The notes under the pieces are model-generated. The model did not search any database. It worked only from the letters and a program-made list of their open reading frames with translations, and was not told the DNA's origin. Made by a program: the position numbers and the translations under genes. Source: Arsenicibacter rosenii (GTDB lineage: Bacteria; Bacteroidota; Bacteroidia; Cytophagales; Spirosomataceae). Taken from it: a stretch of 64,000 nucleotides of DNA. Of the stretch, positions 33,291 to 42,457 are shown in pieces (the first letter of the stretch is position 1; each line of letters opens with the position of its first letter). The stretch lies in NCBI RefSeq assembly GCF_001870735.1, contig NZ_MORL01000019.1, positions 1 to 64,000 on the forward strand, given 5' to 3'.

Positions 33291-35057
33291 TTAGTCTATT
33301 TTCAGTTCGAATGGCATCCGGGCCTGAATACCCTGCATGGTTTTCAGTTTTTTCAGGTACGACACGTAAGGGGCCAGTTCGCCGAGCTGCGCTCGGAGCT
33401 TTGTTTCTTCGTCGTCGCTGAATGAACTGAACAACTGTTCGAAGAAGTCTTTTTTCCGCGGCATATACTTAACGCGGTAATCACCGTCTCCGAGCTTCGC
33501 CGATTTGGCGGCCAGTTTAACGGCATCGTCCAGCCCGCCCAGTTGGTCGACCAGTCCGTTGGCTTTAGCCTGAATACCGGTCCAGACGCGGCCGGACGCG
33601 ATCTTCCGCACGCTGTCAACCGGCAATTTACGGCCCTCGGCCACTTTTTGGGTGAAGGCCGCGTAGATCCGCTCGGTGCTCTGTTGCATGGTTTTTTTCT
33701 GGAACGGTGTCATTTCGTGGGTCACGGCCGGAAAGTCTGAATTGGCGTTGGTGTTTACGCGGTCGTAGGTAATGCCCAGCTTATCCTTAAAGAACGTTTC
33801 GGTGTTAAACAGCAGCGAGAAAACGCCGATTGACCCGGTGATGGTATTGGGTTCGGCTACGATTTTATCACAACCCATGGCCATGTAATAACCACCCGAC
33901 GCAGCATAGTCAGACATAGACGCAATAACCGGCTTCACTTTTTTGGTCAGCTGGATTTCCCGCCACATTACATCTGAGGCCAGCGCACTACCGCCCGGCG
34001 AATTAATCCGGATCACAACGGCTTTCACCTTGTCGTCGAGCCGGGCTTTGCGCAGCTCACTGTTAAAGCTTTCCGAACCAATGTTTCTGTCCTCTGCCTT
34101 CCCGCTGACGATGTCGCCCGAAGCGACAATAACCGCGATCCGCTGGTTGATATCACCTTCTTTTACGTGCTTTTCGGCCTTGCTGTATTTGCTCAGCGTC
34201 ACGTAGCTGATTTTCTTTTTTTCGTCGATGCCCAGTTGTTTACGGATATCGGTCTCAACCTGATCGTGGTAGGCCACGTCGGTAATCATTTTGGCTTTCA
34301 GTGCGTCGGCCGGGGTTTCAACCTTCAGGCTATCGGCCAGATTTTTCAGGGCTGCCACCGTGAGGCCACGGCTTTGCGCCACGTTTCCGACAAAATAGCT
34401 GTTAACTGAATTCAGAAAGGACGAAACCTGTAAGCGGTTCGGCGCACTCATTTTGTCGAGGATGAACGGCTCAACGGCACTCTTAAACTCACCGACCCGG
34501 AAAATTTCCGGTTTGATGCCCAGTTTATCGAGCGTACCTTTAAAGAACGTCAGTTCAGCGTTCAGGCCGTTCCATTCGATACTACCGGCCGGATTCACGT
34601 AGATTTTATCCGCTACCGAAGCCAGGTAATACCCCTTTTCGGTCATAACCTCACCGTAGGCATAGACAAATTTCTTTGATTTTTTGAAGTCAATCAGGGC
34701 ATTACGGATTTCTTCAAGCGAAGCCCAGCCACCCTGTGGGTATTCGGCCTGGAGGTAAACGCCTTTAATGGCCGGATCGGCTTTGGCGTTTTTAAGGGCA
34801 TCTTTCAGATCAATGACCCCGATTACATCCGCCTCCGCATTAAACGGGCCGACACCGTTGAACGGGTTATCAACACCCTGTTCTTCAATATTGCCATTGA
34901 GATTTAATTTTAAAACGGAATTACCGGCTACTTCGGTCTGCTTGTCAGCTGCCGAAGAGAATGCGGCGCTGATTCCGATCAGAAGCAGGAACCCGACAAA
35001 TGAAAAAAGGAAAAGGCCGACGATGGTTGCCAGCACATATTTCAGGAACTGTCGCAT
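33291..35057 (-). CDS. sppA: Signal peptide peptidase SppA, 67-kDa type
   Basis: A 588-residue membrane serine-lysine peptidase with tandem SppA domains. The start MRQFLKYVLATIVGLFLFSF is one membrane segment. The N-terminal half contains the region with catalytic lysine (FRVGEFKSAVEPF, near 198). The C-terminal half has the serine nucleophile in MSDYAASGGYYMAMGCDKIV and the conserved NSPGGSALASDVMWREI. It degrades cleaved signal peptides at the inner membrane. Length is typical of the long form. An exact -7 element lies about 40 bp upstream. Confidence 0.94.
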   Translation of the reverse strand: MRQFLKYVLATIVGLFLFSFVGFLLLIGISAAFSSAADKQTEVAGNSVLKLNLNGNIEEQGVDNPFNGVGPFNAEADVIGVIDLKDALKNAKADPAIKGVYLQAEYPQGGWASLEEIRNALIDFKKSKKFVYAYGEVMTEKGYYLASVADKIYVNPAGSIEWNGLNAELTFFKGTLDKLGIKPEIFRVGEFKSAVEPFILDKMSAPNRLQVSSFLNSVNSYFVGNVAQSRGLTVAALKNLADSLKVETPADALKAKMITDVAYHDQVETDIRKQLGIDEKKKISYVTLSKYSKAEKHVKEGDINQRIAVIVASGDIVSGKAEDRNIGSESFNSELRKARLDDKVKAVVIRINSPGGSALASDVMWREIQLTKKVKPVIASMSDYAASGGYYMAMGCDKIVAEPNTITGSIGVFSLLFNTETFFKDKLGITYDRVNTNANSDFPAVTHEMTPFQKKTMQQSTERIYAAFTQKVAEGRKLPVDSVRKIASGRVWTGIQAKANGLVDQLGGLDDAVKLAAKSAKLGDGDYRVKYMPRKKDFFEQLFSSFSDDEETKLRAQLGELAPYVSYLKKLKTMQGIQARMPFELKID

Positions 35058-35097
35058 GTATGATTTAAAACACTAAAAAGTTAGTCTTTAGCAATAA

Positions 35098-35105
35098 CAA
35101 AAATA
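35098..35105 (-). promoter_or_regulatory. -7 element of sppA
   Basis: Minus strand reads TATTTTTG, an exact TAnnTTTG match, giving a predicted leader of about 35 bases. A -33 TTTG is not seen at the expected distance. Confidence 0.5.
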
Positions 35106-35271
35106 AAACGTAAAAAGACACATTATGCTTAGAAAAGTGTTGAGTGTTTGCTTTAAAGGATAAGTGGTTAGATAAGGAAACTATTAATTTTTACGTTAGG
35201 GCTGAACAGAGTGTTGCAGAACACTGTTGGAGAAAAAGTAACAAATAAGCCTTGGTCATAATCAGTACTGA

Positions 35272-36003
35272 ATGCGTCATTGGGTTTGGATCATATGCAT
35301 AAGTCTGGGCAGTTTGCAGGCTGCCTATGCACAGGTTCCGAGTGTGGAGATACAGACACCCCGCTGGAAAGGAGGGGATAGTCTGCGCGCATCCGGTAAG
35401 TTACGTCCCCGTTTTGTTATCAGCCTGGATACCCGGAATTCATTCATTGCCGACAAACCGGTTAATATCTGGGGTGGGAATCTGGGGTTTGCCTACGGAA
35501 AACGGCACCGGATTACGTTCGGGTGTTATTTCCTGCAGCCCGAATCTTACCGGCAGTTGCTGGAAAAGGCCCGGATTACGGCCATTATCGGCAAATTACC
35601 GCAGTATACTGGTAATCAGATCTACTTCGGGAGTTTCATGTACCAGTATAACATCGTGAATAACCGGCGTTTTCTGGTGGCCGTACCGAGTGAAATCGGC
35701 GGCGGCGTGTCGAATATTTTCCGGAAGAAAGTGCAGACCGGTGAGCGGACCGGCGGTTTGGGAAGAGATATTTTTCTGCCTGTTCAACTCGGTCTGTACG
35801 TTGAGTGGCGGGCAACCCGTTACATTGGCCTCAGTGGTCAGTTTGGTTACCGCTACACCCTCGTACAAACCGATATTAAGCAGAATTATGATGGTACGTA
35901 CTACTCATACGGAACGACCATCTATCCGGAAGTCTTTCGCTGGGTCAGGGACAAAGTGTTTAAGCGTAAAGAATCGCGTAATCTTCCATCGACATCCGGA
36001 TGA
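35272..36003 (+). CDS. Exported protein of unknown function, probable beta-barrel
   Basis: A 243-residue protein with a signal peptide (WVWIICISLGSLQAAYAQ). The rest alternates aromatic and polar strands (FVISLDTRNSFIADKP, RHRITFGCYFLQPES, IYFGSFMYQYNIVNNRRF, LGLYVEWRATRYIGLSGQ), like a small outer-membrane beta-barrel. No family is recognised. Its 3' end runs 44 bp into the convergent pyrophosphatase gene, so the last 14 residues (VFKRKESRNLPSTS) share DNA with that gene's end. The first ATG is at 35272. Confidence 0.75.
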   Translation: MRHWVWIICISLGSLQAAYAQVPSVEIQTPRWKGGDSLRASGKLRPRFVISLDTRNSFIADKPVNIWGGNLGFAYGKRHRITFGCYFLQPESYRQLLEKARITAIIGKLPQYTGNQIYFGSFMYQYNIVNNRRFLVAVPSEIGGGVSNIFRKKVQTGERTGGLGRDIFLPVQLGLYVEWRATRYIGLSGQFGYRYTLVQTDIKQNYDGTYYSYGTTIYPEVFRWVRDKVFKRKESRNLPSTSG

Positions 36004-36568
36004 CTTCCTGCGCTTCTTCGCGTCCATATACATTAGCGATCTGTGTCATTGACTTCTCGCCCGGCAGGTTTTTATAGGTCAGGAAATAGTGCTGAAGGCG
36101 CTTCAGAACCGCTTCGGGCATGTCGCTCAGTTCGCGGTACTGGCCATACATCGCATCACCTTTCAGAACAGCAATGATTTTGTCGTCGGCTTCGCCCTTG
36201 TCGATCATCCGGAAACCACCGATCGGAATCGCCTGTAACATGATGTTGCCGTGTGTAATTTCACGCTCGGTCAGTACACAGATATCGATTGGGTCACCGT
36301 CGCCTTTTTCAACGGTAAAACCGGCTTGCTCACTGGCAAATTTGGCAATATTATCACCACAATATGTTTGCGGAATGAAACCGTACAGGGCAGGAATGAT
36401 GTTTGAAAACTGTTGCGGCCGGTCAATTTTGAGGTAACCGGTTGCCTTATCGATTTCGTACTTAACCGTATCAGTGGGGACGATTTCAATAAATGCTGTT
36501 ACGAGGGCGGGAGCCTGGTCCCCGATAGGGATTCCATGCCACGGATGTGCTTTAAATGATTGTTTCAT
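35960..36568 (-). CDS. ppa: Inorganic pyrophosphatase (family I)
   Basis: A 202-residue soluble enzyme that hydrolyses pyrophosphate to two phosphates. The family I signature DGDPIDI (in VEKGDGDPIDICVLT) holds metal-binding aspartates. Other conserved parts are KYEIDKATGYLKIDRP, YGFIPQTYCGD and DKGEADDKIIAVL. Length fits the family. It overlaps the exported unknown by 44 bp at the 3' end, convergent. Single-gene transcript; upstream promoter not clearly seen. Confidence 0.95.
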   Translation of the reverse strand: MKQSFKAHPWHGIPIGDQAPALVTAFIEIVPTDTVKYEIDKATGYLKIDRPQQFSNIIPALYGFIPQTYCGDNIAKFASEQAGFTVEKGDGDPIDICVLTEREITHGNIMLQAIPIGGFRMIDKGEADDKIIAVLKGDAMYGQYRELSDMPEAVLKRLQHYFLTYKNLPGEKSMTQIANVYGREEAQEVIRMSMEDYAILYA

Positions 36569-36773
36569 ACTGTAAAATAAGCGAACAGTCGCCGGACAGT
36601 AAAATGAAAATGTTTAAATTAAAGGAGTAATTCGTTTTTTGGTCAATATCGCGGGATATACCTATCGTATGCACGGAGGATATACGGTATGTAACAATTT
36701 CCAGGCAAAAAATGTCTTAGCGGAAAAAATGGTTTTTTTGTACTTTTAAGAGAATTTCACGCTTTACTACTCT

Positions 36774-38282
36774 ATGCACCTGTACTTTTACCGTAAATCG
36801 CGGTTGACCACTGTTTTGTTAATCAGTGCAGTAGGCATGCTTACTGCATTTACCTTCACCGGCCCGAACAATCGTCGGTCGTCTCTTGAGAAAGTTTTCG
36901 GCAAAATTAACGAAGAGGTTTTAAAAAACGGTAAGGCGTACACTACCCTGGCCGATGCCTCGCAGCAGATCGGCCACCGCCTGACGGGAAGCCCCAACGG
37001 ATCGAAAGCCGAGACGTATGCCTATGACCTGCTCCGTTCGTATGGCTTTAAGGAGGTTCGTTATGAGCCGTTCGAAGTCGAATCCTGGATGCGGGATACG
37101 GTAACGCTGAGTGTGGTGCCCAACAAAAGCGATAATTTCCGTGACCTGAAGGTGGTATCGCTGGCCCATTCGCCGGTGTCGGCGCATGTCCGTGGCGAGA
37201 TCATCGACGTGGGTAATGGCCTGGAGGGAGATTTTGGCGCCGTTAAAGACAAAATTAAAGGCAAAATTGCCCTTGTCAACATTGGGCTTGCCGGCGCTAA
37301 GGGTGCCCGTAACCTGCACCGCTCCGAAAAAACGGCGCTGGCGATTCAGCATGGTGCTGTCGGGGTGATTATGGTCAATCTGGTGCCGGGCGATGTGCTC
37401 CTGACCGGTACTGCATCCGTAACGGGGAAGCTGATTCCGATTCCGGCGGTCTGTATTTCCTACGAAAGCGGTGTTGCACTCCGGAAATGGATCGAGGAAG
37501 AAAAGGAAGACAAGCTGCATGCGGTAATCGACATGACCAACAAAAGCCGGAAAATCCGCGCCCGTAACGTGGTCGCCACCCTGCGCGGAACCGATTTCCC
37601 GAATGAGAAGATTATTATCGGAGGCCATCTTGACTCATGGGATCTGGCAACGGGCGCCATCGACAACGGGATCGGGTCGTTTTCGGTACTGGATATTGCC
37701 CGTACCTTTAAGGCACTGAACATTAAGCCGCGGCGAACCATCGAGTTTGTGATGTTTATGGGCGAAGAGCAGGGGCTGCTGGGTTCAAAAGCAATGGCTT
37801 CTGCCCTGAAAAACAGCGGTCAGATGGACAAGGTGCGGTATATGATGAACCTTGACATGACGAACAACCCCGGCGGAATCAATGCCTTTGGTCGCGAAGA
37901 AATGGTATCATTCTTTAAATCAATCGGGGAGGTTATTCAGAAAGTTGATCCGGCTTTTGCCAATACATCTGCCAATCAGGCCGGATTACATTCTGACCAC
38001 CAGCCGTTTATGATCGAAGGCATTCCGGTGGTTGGCATGAGCGGCAGTCTGACCAAAGAGGTACTGGACTGTTATCATGCTAACTGCGACCGTATTAATC
38101 TGGTGAATAAGGACCACATGACCAATACGGTCCGTTATACGTCGATGGTGCTCTATGCGCTGGCTGACGCCGACGATATTCCCACCAAACGGTTGGATGA
38201 TACCAAAACCCGTGATTACCTCATTGCTCAGGGGTTACGTACGCCGTTGCAGATTGCGAATGAGTGGCGGTGGAAGGAATAG
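36774..38282 (+). CDS. Exported M28-family metallopeptidase with PA domain
   Basis: A 502-residue secreted aminopeptidase-like enzyme. N-terminal signal: LTTVLLISAVGMLTAFTFTG. A protease-associated (PA) domain lies at about 120-260. The M28 zinc ligands are visible: GGHLDSWD (H), AIDNGIGS (D), GEEQGLLG (catalytic E and ligand E), MNLDMT (D) and DCYHANCDRI (H). The length and order fit Bacteroidota M28 peptidases of the PA-containing branch. It removes N-terminal or C-terminal residues from peptides in the periplasm. No partner genes; a weak -7-like TACTTTTA lies at about 36738-36745. Confidence 0.92.
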   Translation: MHLYFYRKSRLTTVLLISAVGMLTAFTFTGPNNRRSSLEKVFGKINEEVLKNGKAYTTLADASQQIGHRLTGSPNGSKAETYAYDLLRSYGFKEVRYEPFEVESWMRDTVTLSVVPNKSDNFRDLKVVSLAHSPVSAHVRGEIIDVGNGLEGDFGAVKDKIKGKIALVNIGLAGAKGARNLHRSEKTALAIQHGAVGVIMVNLVPGDVLLTGTASVTGKLIPIPAVCISYESGVALRKWIEEEKEDKLHAVIDMTNKSRKIRARNVVATLRGTDFPNEKIIIGGHLDSWDLATGAIDNGIGSFSVLDIARTFKALNIKPRRTIEFVMFMGEEQGLLGSKAMASALKNSGQMDKVRYMMNLDMTNNPGGINAFGREEMVSFFKSIGEVIQKVDPAFANTSANQAGLHSDHQPFMIEGIPVVGMSGSLTKEVLDCYHANCDRINLVNKDHMTNTVRYTSMVLYALADADDIPTKRLDDTKTRDYLIAQGLRTPLQIANEWRWKE

Positions 38283-38335
38283 TCTTCCGTCGGTTCTGAG
38301 TTATGGATGGCTCCATGTTCTGGAAGGTATTCGTA

Positions 38336-38366
38336 GTGTTGGCACGACTCAACGTCGTGCCAACAC
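38336..38366. repeat. 13-bp extragenic palindrome (GTGTTGGCACGAC/GTCGTGCCAACAC)
   Basis: Perfect arms at 38336-38348 and 38354-38366 with a 5-base loop, in the 3' region after the M28 gene. There is no T-run. It looks like an extragenic palindromic element rather than a terminator. Confidence 0.6.
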
Positions 38367-38382
38367 GGAGTTAGTAAAAGTA

Positions 38383-38406
38383 AAAGGCGCTCGATGGGGC
38401 GCCTTT
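38383..38406 (+). terminator. Small hairpin after the M28 peptidase gene
   Basis: AAAGGCGC (38383-38390) pairs with GCGCCTTT (38399-38406) around an 8-base loop. The T-run is only three bases long, so it may be a weak terminator. Confidence 0.4.
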
Positions 38407-38499
38407 CTGGTCATATAGGCCTCTGGTGTTTAAAGATGTGTCAGATGATGAAGCTGATGGGTCTCAGACAAGGCGGGGGCGGTACAAATAGTAACTTGT

Positions 38500-40041
38500 A
38501 TGTTTGCAAAAACGTTTGGAGCGGCCGTTTACGGCGTCAATGCAACGATTATCACAGTAGAGGTTTCGGCAGGACAGGGCCTGCATTTCTTTATGGTCGG
38601 CTTGCCCGACAGTGCGGTGAAGGAAAGTGAACAGCGGGTTGAGGCGTCGCTGAAATATACCGGTTACCGGATGCCACGGCAAAAAGTAGTAGTGAACCTG
38701 GCACCTGCCGATATCCGGAAGGAAGGATCTGCCTATGACCTGCCCATTGCGCTTGGGGTGCTGGAAGCGTCGGAGCAGACGACTTTTCAGCGGAATCTGA
38801 GTGAATACGTCATTATGGGCGAACTCTCACTCGACGGGCAGCTGCGCCCTATAAAAGGCGTGTTACCGATTGCCATTGAGGCACGTAAACAGAAATTTAA
38901 GGGCTTTGTGCTGCCGGTTGAAAATGCCGGCGAAGCGGCCATTGTCAATAATCTGGATGTGATTCCGGTCGGGACCATTCAGGATGCGGTAGCCTTTTTT
39001 GAAGGCAAAAAAGATATTGAACCCCTCGTGGTCGATACACGCGATTTGTTTTTCAACAGCCAGAACGATTATGAGGCTGACTTCTCGCACGTGCAGGGGC
39101 AGGAAAACATCAAGCGGGCGATGGAGATTGCTGCCGCCGGAGGGCACAATGTGATTATGATCGGGCCTCCGGGCGCGGGCAAAACCATGCTGGCCAAGCG
39201 GCTACCGTCAATATTGCCGCCGTTGACGCTGGCAGAAGCCCTGGAAACAACCAAGATTCATTCGGTGGCCGGGAAGCTGGGTAAACAGGCGCAATTATTG
39301 TCAAAACGCCCGTACCGCAGTCCGCACCACACGATTTCGGATGCCGCACTGGTCGGTGGCGGGAGCTTTCCGCAACCGGGTGAGATCTCACTGGCCCATA
39401 ACGGCGTCCTGTTTCTGGACGAATTGCCGGAATTTAAGCGGTCGGCCCTGGAAGTGATGCGGCAGCCGCTGGAAGAACGTAAGGTAAGCATTTCGCGGGC
39501 AAAATGGGCTGTTGAGTTTCCTGCAAATTTTATGCTGATTTCCAGCATGAATCCTTGCCCGTGTGGCTATTACAACCACCCCGAAAAAGAATGCGTGTGT
39601 GGTCCGGGCGTTGTACAGCGGTATCTGAACAAAGTCAGCGGGCCGCTGCTCGACCGGATTGACCTGCATGTGGAGGTCACTCCGGTCTCGTTTGACCAGA
39701 TGACGGCCAACCGGCCGGCCGAGAGTTCCGAAACGATCCGGGAGCGGGTGATAAAGGCACGGGACATTCAGACAAAACGGTTTGAGGAAAAAGACGGCAT
39801 TTATTCCAATGCCATGATGCCGTCGCAGATGGTAAAAGACGTTTGTGAAATTAATCAGGCCGGAAAGGTACTCCTGAAAACGGCGATGGAGCGCCTCGGC
39901 CTGTCGGCGCGTGCTTATGACCGCATTCTAAAGGTAGCACGCACCATCGCCGACCTCGCCGGTACCGAAGAAATCCGGATTGAGCACCTGGCCGAAGCGA
40001 TTCAGTACCGGAGCCTGGATCGGGAGAACTGGGCGGGGTAA
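38500..40041 (+). CDS. YifB/ComM-family Mg-chelatase-like AAA+ ATPase
   Basis: A 513-residue protein with an N-terminal S5/Lon-like domain (MFAKTFGAAVYGVNATIITV) and an AAA+ core. Walker A is GPPGAGKTMLAKRLPSILPP; Walker B is FLDELPEF. A sensor/finger region has SSMNPCPCGYYNH and a zinc-like CxC, followed by a Mg-chelatase C-terminal lid. ComM/YifB helps branch migration during natural transformation in other bacteria; that role is not tested here. It lies alone on the plus strand. Confidence 0.93.
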   Translation: MFAKTFGAAVYGVNATIITVEVSAGQGLHFFMVGLPDSAVKESEQRVEASLKYTGYRMPRQKVVVNLAPADIRKEGSAYDLPIALGVLEASEQTTFQRNLSEYVIMGELSLDGQLRPIKGVLPIAIEARKQKFKGFVLPVENAGEAAIVNNLDVIPVGTIQDAVAFFEGKKDIEPLVVDTRDLFFNSQNDYEADFSHVQGQENIKRAMEIAAAGGHNVIMIGPPGAGKTMLAKRLPSILPPLTLAEALETTKIHSVAGKLGKQAQLLSKRPYRSPHHTISDAALVGGGSFPQPGEISLAHNGVLFLDELPEFKRSALEVMRQPLEERKVSISRAKWAVEFPANFMLISSMNPCPCGYYNHPEKECVCGPGVVQRYLNKVSGPLLDRIDLHVEVTPVSFDQMTANRPAESSETIRERVIKARDIQTKRFEEKDGIYSNAMMPSQMVKDVCEINQAGKVLLKTAMERLGLSARAYDRILKVARTIADLAGTEEIRIEHLAEAIQYRSLDRENWAG

Positions 40042-40137
40042 ATGTAAAACGGAACACCATTCTGTCCTACAGAAAGATCAAGGAAACATTTTTTGCCGGA
40101 ATGTGCTTACGACCATAGACGTTTCGCAAACAACCTT

Positions 40138-41184
40138 ATGCAGCTAAGCATCACCCCTGACAACCCGCTCGAATGGCTGGCCCTGAAAATTAATATGGTG
40201 CCGTGGCCGTTGTTGCACGCCCAGATTATGCCCGTCATCAGCAAAGCCGTGCTGGAGGCGGCCGACAAGGGCGTGTTCGAAGCGGTTGATCACGGACATC
40301 AGACGGTTGAGGCCATTGCGTCAGTCTGTGGCCTGCAGCCGAAACCGACGCGCGAACTGATGGGCCTGCTCACCGCCCTGGGCTATTTTACCTTCCGGCA
40401 GGAAACCTTTACCATCACGGATTCGGCCCGGCGATGGGTGCTGAGGGAAAGCCCTGAATCAGTTGTTGGTATGATGCTGTACAACAATCGTGTGGTGTGG
40501 CCCTGGCTTGAGCAGTTGGGTAATTACCTGCAAACCGGTGAAGGAATCGATTACCACAGCAAACTTAATACAGAGGAGTGGGGCTACTACCAGCATGCCA
40601 TGAGTTCGGCCACGGGAACGGAAGCCAAAGAGTTTGGCCGGCGCGCACCGGTACCCAAAAACGCTACCCGCATGCTGGACATTGGCGGAGCACACGGACA
40701 ACATGCCGTGGCCTTATGTAAACGGTTGCCCGCCCTCACCGCTACCATTCTTGATCTTCCCGAAGCGATTGCGCAGGCGGCTCCCTATCTGGCAAAATCG
40801 GATATGGGCGACCGTGTGCAGCACCAGGCGGGTAATGCATTAACCGATGATTTCGGACTGGAACAGTATGATATTGTGCTGATGTCGAGCCTTGCCCACC
40901 ATTTTACGCCGGAACAGAATCAGGCCGTGGCACAGCGTGTTTCGGCGGCCCTGAAGCCTGGCGGTGTCTACATCATCAATGAGTTTATACGGCCGGGTAC
41001 GGGTGCCAAACCGGAGCTTGTCGGCAGCAGCACCGATCTGTTTTACGGGCTCACGAGTGCTGCCGGGAATTATAGTCTGGCCGAAATAAAGACCTGGCAT
41101 CGAGCCGCGGGACTAAAGCACCATCGGGAGGTCTGGTACCGGACACTTCCCGGACGCGCCATGATTGTAGGCAGGAAACCGTAG
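40138..41184 (+). CDS. SAM-dependent O-methyltransferase-like protein
   Basis: A 348-residue protein with an N-terminal winged-helix dimerisation region (VLEAADKGVFEAVDHG, then LTALGYFTFRQETFTIT). A class I methyltransferase domain follows. The SAM-binding loop is RMLDIGGAHGQHAVALCKRL; the acidic residue DLPEAI follows. A later motif is LMSSLAHHFTPEQNQAVAQR and ALKPGGVYIINEFIRPG. This layout is that of the plant-like/hydroxyneurosporene O-methyltransferase family. The start at 40138 (ATG) is preferred over a TTG at 40093. Substrate unknown. Confidence 0.85.
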   Translation: MQLSITPDNPLEWLALKINMVPWPLLHAQIMPVISKAVLEAADKGVFEAVDHGHQTVEAIASVCGLQPKPTRELMGLLTALGYFTFRQETFTITDSARRWVLRESPESVVGMMLYNNRVVWPWLEQLGNYLQTGEGIDYHSKLNTEEWGYYQHAMSSATGTEAKEFGRRAPVPKNATRMLDIGGAHGQHAVALCKRLPALTATILDLPEAIAQAAPYLAKSDMGDRVQHQAGNALTDDFGLEQYDIVLMSSLAHHFTPEQNQAVAQRVSAALKPGGVYIINEFIRPGTGAKPELVGSSTDLFYGLTSAAGNYSLAEIKTWHRAAGLKHHREVWYRTLPGRAMIVGRKP

Positions 41185-41273
41185 ATTTAGATTTTTTAAC
41201 AACAGATTTGTACGAACTTTGCAAAATTGTTGTTCTAAAATTAGCGGCACCGTTAACGCGCGCGAACCTGATT

Positions 41274-42059
41274 GTGAAGAATTGCCTGGTAGTTATTCCG
41301 ACCTATAACGAGATAGAAAATATTGAAGCCATTATCCGGAAAGTATTCAGCCTTTCGGAGCCATTTGACGTGCTGATTGTCGACGATGGGTCGCCCGATG
41401 GTACGGCTCAGGTAGTGCGCCGGCTTCAGGTTGAGTTTTCCGGCCGGCTGCATTTGCTGGAACGGAAAGGCAAACTGGGGCTGGGAACCGCTTATCTGGA
41501 CGGATTCCGGTGGGCAATGCCGTATGGCTACGAATACTTTTTTGAGATGGACGCCGATTTTTCGCACAATCCGGAAGATCTGGTGCGTTTATACTATACC
41601 TGCCGCGATCAGGAAGCCGATGTGGCGGTGGGCTCCCGGTACATCAAAGGCGTTAATGTGGTAAACTGGCCGATGGGACGGGTACTGATGTCTTATTTTG
41701 CCGGGGTATACGTGCGGTTTATTACCGGCTTATCGGTGATGGATCCGACTGCCGGGTTTATCTGTTACCGGCGGCGGGTGCTGGAGGTTTTATTGCAGGA
41801 CCGGATTCACTTCGTGGGGTATGCCTTCCAGATCGAGATGAAATTTACCTGCTGGAAATATGGTTTTCAGATTGTTGAGGTACCGATTATCTTCACCGAC
41901 CGGACTAAAGGCGTCTCTAAAATGTCGACCCGTATTTTTAAGGAAGCGGTCTTCGGCGTGGTACAAATGAAAATCAGCAGTTTCTTCCGGCATTATATCC
42001 GGCCTAAATCGCAGGAACCCTATCCGAAAGCGGTTGAAGCCTCTGCTGAAGCGGAATAA
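41274..42059 (+). CDS. Polyprenol monophosphomannose synthase-like glycosyltransferase
   Basis: A 261-residue GT2 enzyme. The nucleotide-sugar site is VIPTYNEIENIEAI and VDDGSPDGT; DADFSHNPEDL carries the DxD-like metal site; GSRYIKGVNVVNWP and DPTAGFICYRRRVL follow. This matches dolichol/polyprenol-phosphate mannose synthases of bacteria, which make a lipid-linked sugar donor. No ATG is suitably placed: GTG at 41274, giving MKNCLVVIPTYNE, is chosen, because the upstream TTG at 41208 would translate a -7-like region. The C-terminal tail is charged. Confidence 0.87.
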   Translation: MKNCLVVIPTYNEIENIEAIIRKVFSLSEPFDVLIVDDGSPDGTAQVVRRLQVEFSGRLHLLERKGKLGLGTAYLDGFRWAMPYGYEYFFEMDADFSHNPEDLVRLYYTCRDQEADVAVGSRYIKGVNVVNWPMGRVLMSYFAGVYVRFITGLSVMDPTAGFICYRRRVLEVLLQDRIHFVGYAFQIEMKFTCWKYGFQIVEVPIIFTDRTKGVSKMSTRIFKEAVFGVVQMKISSFFRHYIRPKSQEPYPKAVEASAEAE

Positions 42060-42073
42060 AAGTGCCTTCCGAC

Positions 42074-42096
42074 AAACTCCCTGCCTCAGGGAGTTT
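42074..42096. terminator. Terminator between the GT2 and DUF167 genes
   Basis: AAACTCCCTG (42074-42083) pairs with CAGGGAGTTT (42087-42096) around a CCT loop. ATTTTTTC follows on the plus strand. It overlaps the end of the convergent DUF167 gene, which starts its stop codon at 42095. Confidence 0.8.
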
Positions 42097-42358
42097 ATTT
42101 TTTCAGGGAGTCCAGCATGTCGCGGATCGTGGCCTCACCGGCCTCAATCTCAAGCCGCTTATGCTGGCTGGTAAAACCCGAAAGAATCGTGACCCCTGAC
42201 TTTGGAATACCGAACTGTTTTGCCAGAAAAGCCGTCAGATAGGTGTTGGCTTTCCCGTCCTGAGCGGGAGCTTTGATTTTTACGTTCAACAACCCTGCCT
42301 CATCATAAAATAAGGCATCCATCTTGCTCCCTGGCTTTACTTTCACGTGGAGTTGCAT
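42095..42358 (-). CDS. DUF167 (YggU family) protein
   Basis: An 87-residue protein: MQLHVKVKPGSKMDALFYDE, then LLNVKIKAPAQDGKANTYL. These are the conserved strands of the DUF167/YggU family (UPF0235), whose function is unknown. It begins 4 bp downstream of the stop of a tiny tautomerase remnant, so it may be transcribed with it. Length is normal. Confidence 0.9.
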   Translation of the reverse strand: MQLHVKVKPGSKMDALFYDEAGLLNVKIKAPAQDGKANTYLTAFLAKQFGIPKSGVTILSGFTSQHKRLEIEAGEATIRDMLDSLKK

Positions 42359-42361
42359 ACC

Positions 42362-42442
42362 TCAGACGTTGATGCGATAGTTGAGCGTTACGCCATCGCC
42401 TCGCAAAGCTTCTCTGACTCCGTAAATCTTTATCTGGCTCAT
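42362..42442 (-). pseudogene. Tautomerase remnant with a large internal deletion
   Basis: The 26-codon ORF reads MSQIKIYGVREALRGDGVTL then NYRINV. The first 8 residues (MSQIKIYG) match the N-terminus of the Tautomerase_2-type family (MxQIKIYG). The last part (RGDGVTLNYRINV) matches its C-terminus (RGxxGDxxxLNYKxxV). About 100 central codons are missing, in frame. It cannot be a tautomerase. An alternative start at 42451 (MNPMSQ) exists. It is inferred from memory of the family consensus. Confidence 0.6.
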
Positions 42443-42457
42443 GGGGTTCATAAACAA

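Noticed and set aside
32775-33425. Plus-strand ORF of 216 codons
   Set aside because: Overlaps the AraC-type and sppA genes on the opposite strand; no conserved features.
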